From positions 1 to 64,000 of the forward strand of contig JANRCR010000031.1 of assembly GCA_030726915.1 (NCBI GenBank): a stretch of DNA of 64,000 bases, written 5' to 3'. Positions within the stretch are counted from its first letter, which is position 1; every line of letters begins with the position of its first letter. Made by a program: the position numbers and the translations under genes. The stretch comes from Candidatus Nanopelagicales bacterium. Its GTDB lineage: Bacteria; Actinomycetota; Actinomycetes; S36-B12. This document shows, piece after piece, positions 62,794 through 64,000 of the stretch. Under the pieces are notes generated by a model. The model did not search any database and had not been told where the DNA came from. It saw nothing but the letters and a program-made list of their open reading frames with translations.

Positions 62794-63564
62794 TCACCCC
62801 ACCAGCAGGAATGCTGCCCCCGGCAGGTTGTTGACCGCGTGGGCCACGATGGGGGCACCGAGACCGCGTGTCTGCCAGCGCAGAACCCCGAGTATGAGAC
62901 CGCTCGCGAGGAGGATCGGGATCCGGATGGGCTCGAGGTGGAAGAGGCTGAACGCCACCGTGGTTATGGCGATAACCCAGGCCGCATGGAGACCTCTTTT
63001 GGCCAGTGCGTTGTAGGCCATCCCCCGAAAGGCGATCTCCTCGGCGATGGGAGCGCCGATCGCCACACAGAGGGCGAAGACGATGAGGGCAAGCATGGGG
63101 CCTTCGGCCCGCAGATCCTCACCGATCTCGCCCGCCGCGGAGTTGAATTCACCCGTCAGTGACTGCAGGACGATGGCTACCGTGCCCCCCGCGACGAGTG
63201 CCGCGACGCCCCCGATGAGTCCCCAGCCCAGATCTCGCCAGGTGAGGCTCAGCCCCAGATCAATGCGTGGCCCATTGCCCTGGAACGACGTGGTCAGCAG
63301 GGGCCAGCCAGCGAGTGCAAGCCACGGCACGGTGATGCCGACGACGAGGAGCACGGGCAGGGGAAGCCCCGCCATGGTGCCGAGGATGGCGACGGCAATG
63401 GACAGCAGCACGAATCCGAGCAGCGCGATCAACGCATCAGGGATGCCCCAGCGCGGTGGCCTGAGGACTCGTCCGCGAGCGAGTGCCTCATCGACGGTGA
63501 GTGGGCACCCCCGGTAGTCCGCCGGAGGCCGGACACGCAGGACCGGAGACAGGTGTTGATCCAT
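62794..63564 (-). CDS. CPBP-family intramembrane metalloprotease (Abi/CAAX-like)
   Basis: 256 residues, about seven membrane helices. The CPBP motifs are present: PIAEEIAFRGMAYNAL (EExxxR), later FSLFHLE with the zinc His, and HAVNN near the end. Substrate unknown; relatives process prenylated peptides or anti-sigma factors. Ends 13 bases before mtrA on the same strand, so it may head the mtrAB-lpqB transcript. Confidence 0.88.
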   Translation of the reverse strand: MDQHLSPVLRVRPPADYRGCPLTVDEALARGRVLRPPRWGIPDALIALLGFVLLSIAVAILGTMAGLPLPVLLVVGITVPWLALAGWPLLTTSFQGNGPRIDLGLSLTWRDLGWGLIGGVAALVAGGTVAIVLQSLTGEFNSAAGEIGEDLRAEGPMLALIVFALCVAIGAPIAEEIAFRGMAYNALAKRGLHAAWVIAITTVAFSLFHLEPIRIPILLASGLILGVLRWQTRGLGAPIVAHAVNNLPGAAFLLVG

Positions 63565-63586
63565 GCCGTCCGGTCCCGCGCAACCG

Positions 63587-64000
63587 TCAGTAGCGGTAGT
63601 GGTCGGGCTTGAAGGGGCCGGCGACGTCCAGGCCCATGTATTCGGCCTGCTGCTTGCTCAACTCCGTGAGGCGCACGCCCAGGGCGTCGAGGTGGAGGCG
63701 GGCGACCTTCTCGTCGAGGTGCTTGGGGAGGACATGCACGCCGAGGGGGTACTCATCAGGATGGGTGAAGATCTCAATCTGTGCGAGTACCTGGTTGGTG
63801 AAGGAATTCGACATGACGAACGACGGATGGCCGGTCGCATTGCCGAGGTTGAGCAGGCGCCCCTCCGACAACACGATGATGGAACGTCCGTCGGGGAACG
63901 TCCACTCGTCCACCTGAGGCTTGATGGTGCGGCGCTCCACTCCGGGAAGCCCTGCGAGTCCGGCCATGTCGATCTCGTTGTCGAAGTGTCCGATATTGCC
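63587..64000 (-). CDS. sahH: S-adenosylhomocysteinase, C-terminal part (cut by the window edge)
   Basis: 138 codons visible, ending in the very conserved [18 protein letters not shown] at the cut edge, [36 protein letters not shown] and [17 protein letters not shown] are SahH signatures. The enzyme recycles S-adenosylhomocysteine to adenosine and homocysteine; it uses NAD+ and the final KPDHYRY tail closes the neighbour's cofactor site. The start lies outside the window. Confidence 0.97.
   Translation of the reverse strand, partial: GNIGHFDNEIDMAGLAGLPGVERRTIKPQVDEWTFPDGRSIIVLSEGRLLNLGNATGHPSFVMSNSFTNQVLAQIEIFTHPDEYPLGVHVLPKHLDEKVARLHLDALGVRLTELSKQQAEYMGLDVAGPFKPDHYRY

Overview
This is a GC-rich window from an actinomycete chromosome. 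The taxonomic signals are strong: an mtrA-mtrB-lpqB two-component/lipoprotein operon, a WhiB-family regulator followed by a large glycosyltransferase, DUF5719, DUF3499, manB, a Trm112-like protein and manA, the F420 genes fbiA, fbiB and fbiC, and sahH at the far edge. This order resembles the mycobacterial whiB2-manB-manA-sahH-mtrAB-lpqB neighbourhood. I cannot name a genus.

Layout. 0-6 kb: an SDR, an NTF2-like protein, a pair of lipid genes resembling the 10-methyl fatty acid enzymes TmsB/TmsA, a small membrane protein, a repeat-rich non-coding stretch, a VOC protein and an isochorismatase-like hydrolase. 6.1-12.5 kb: a NAD-dependent molybdenum formate dehydrogenase (fdhD divergent from fdsG-fdsB-fdsA-fdsD) and a lysine/arginine-free acidic repeat protein. 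12.5-17.5 kb: cupin, LacI regulator, tRNA-Thr(TGT), a FUSC membrane protein whose 3' end lies antisense in the tRNA, a patatin, and a GyrI-like protein. 17.5-25.4 kb (minus strand): gntR, dimethylglycine dehydrogenase, etfB, etfA, fhs and an MFS transporter, tightly packed. 25.5-29 kb: a secreted prolyl oligopeptidase and an AT-richer patch with a histidine phosphatase, an IS3 transposase remnant and short repeats. 29-35.1 kb (minus strand): a corrinoid methyltransferase operon (iclR, corrinoid protein, metV, metF, methyl-corrinoid:THF methyltransferase, RACo, DUF1638). 35.2-44 kb (plus strand): an MttB-family methyltransferase, choline dehydrogenase, betaine-aldehyde dehydrogenase and a three-gene Opu-type glycine betaine ABC transporter. 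44-64 kb: conserved actinomycete housekeeping (mannose metabolism, F420 synthesis, envelope two-component system, SahH).

How it works together. The genes from about 6 to 44 kb can be read as one dissimilatory route. Choline or glycine betaine is imported (Opu), and choline is oxidised to betaine (BetA, BetB). Betaine is demethylated to dimethylglycine by an MttB-family enzyme onto a corrinoid protein kept active by RACo, and the methyl group passes to tetrahydrofolate. MetF/MetV would run oxidatively to methylene-THF. Dimethylglycine is oxidised by the ETF-linked enzyme, also yielding methylene-THF. Fhs run in reverse yields formate plus ATP, and formate dehydrogenase yields NADH and CO2. FolD, a dedicated sarcosine enzyme and ETF-quinone oxidoreductase are not in the window. 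A shared palindrome (GTTCCA-N5-TGGAAC) in front of both the formate dehydrogenase and the corrinoid operons suggests co-regulation, plausibly by the IclR protein. The pathway assignment is inference from gene families and context; the gene families themselves are mostly clear.
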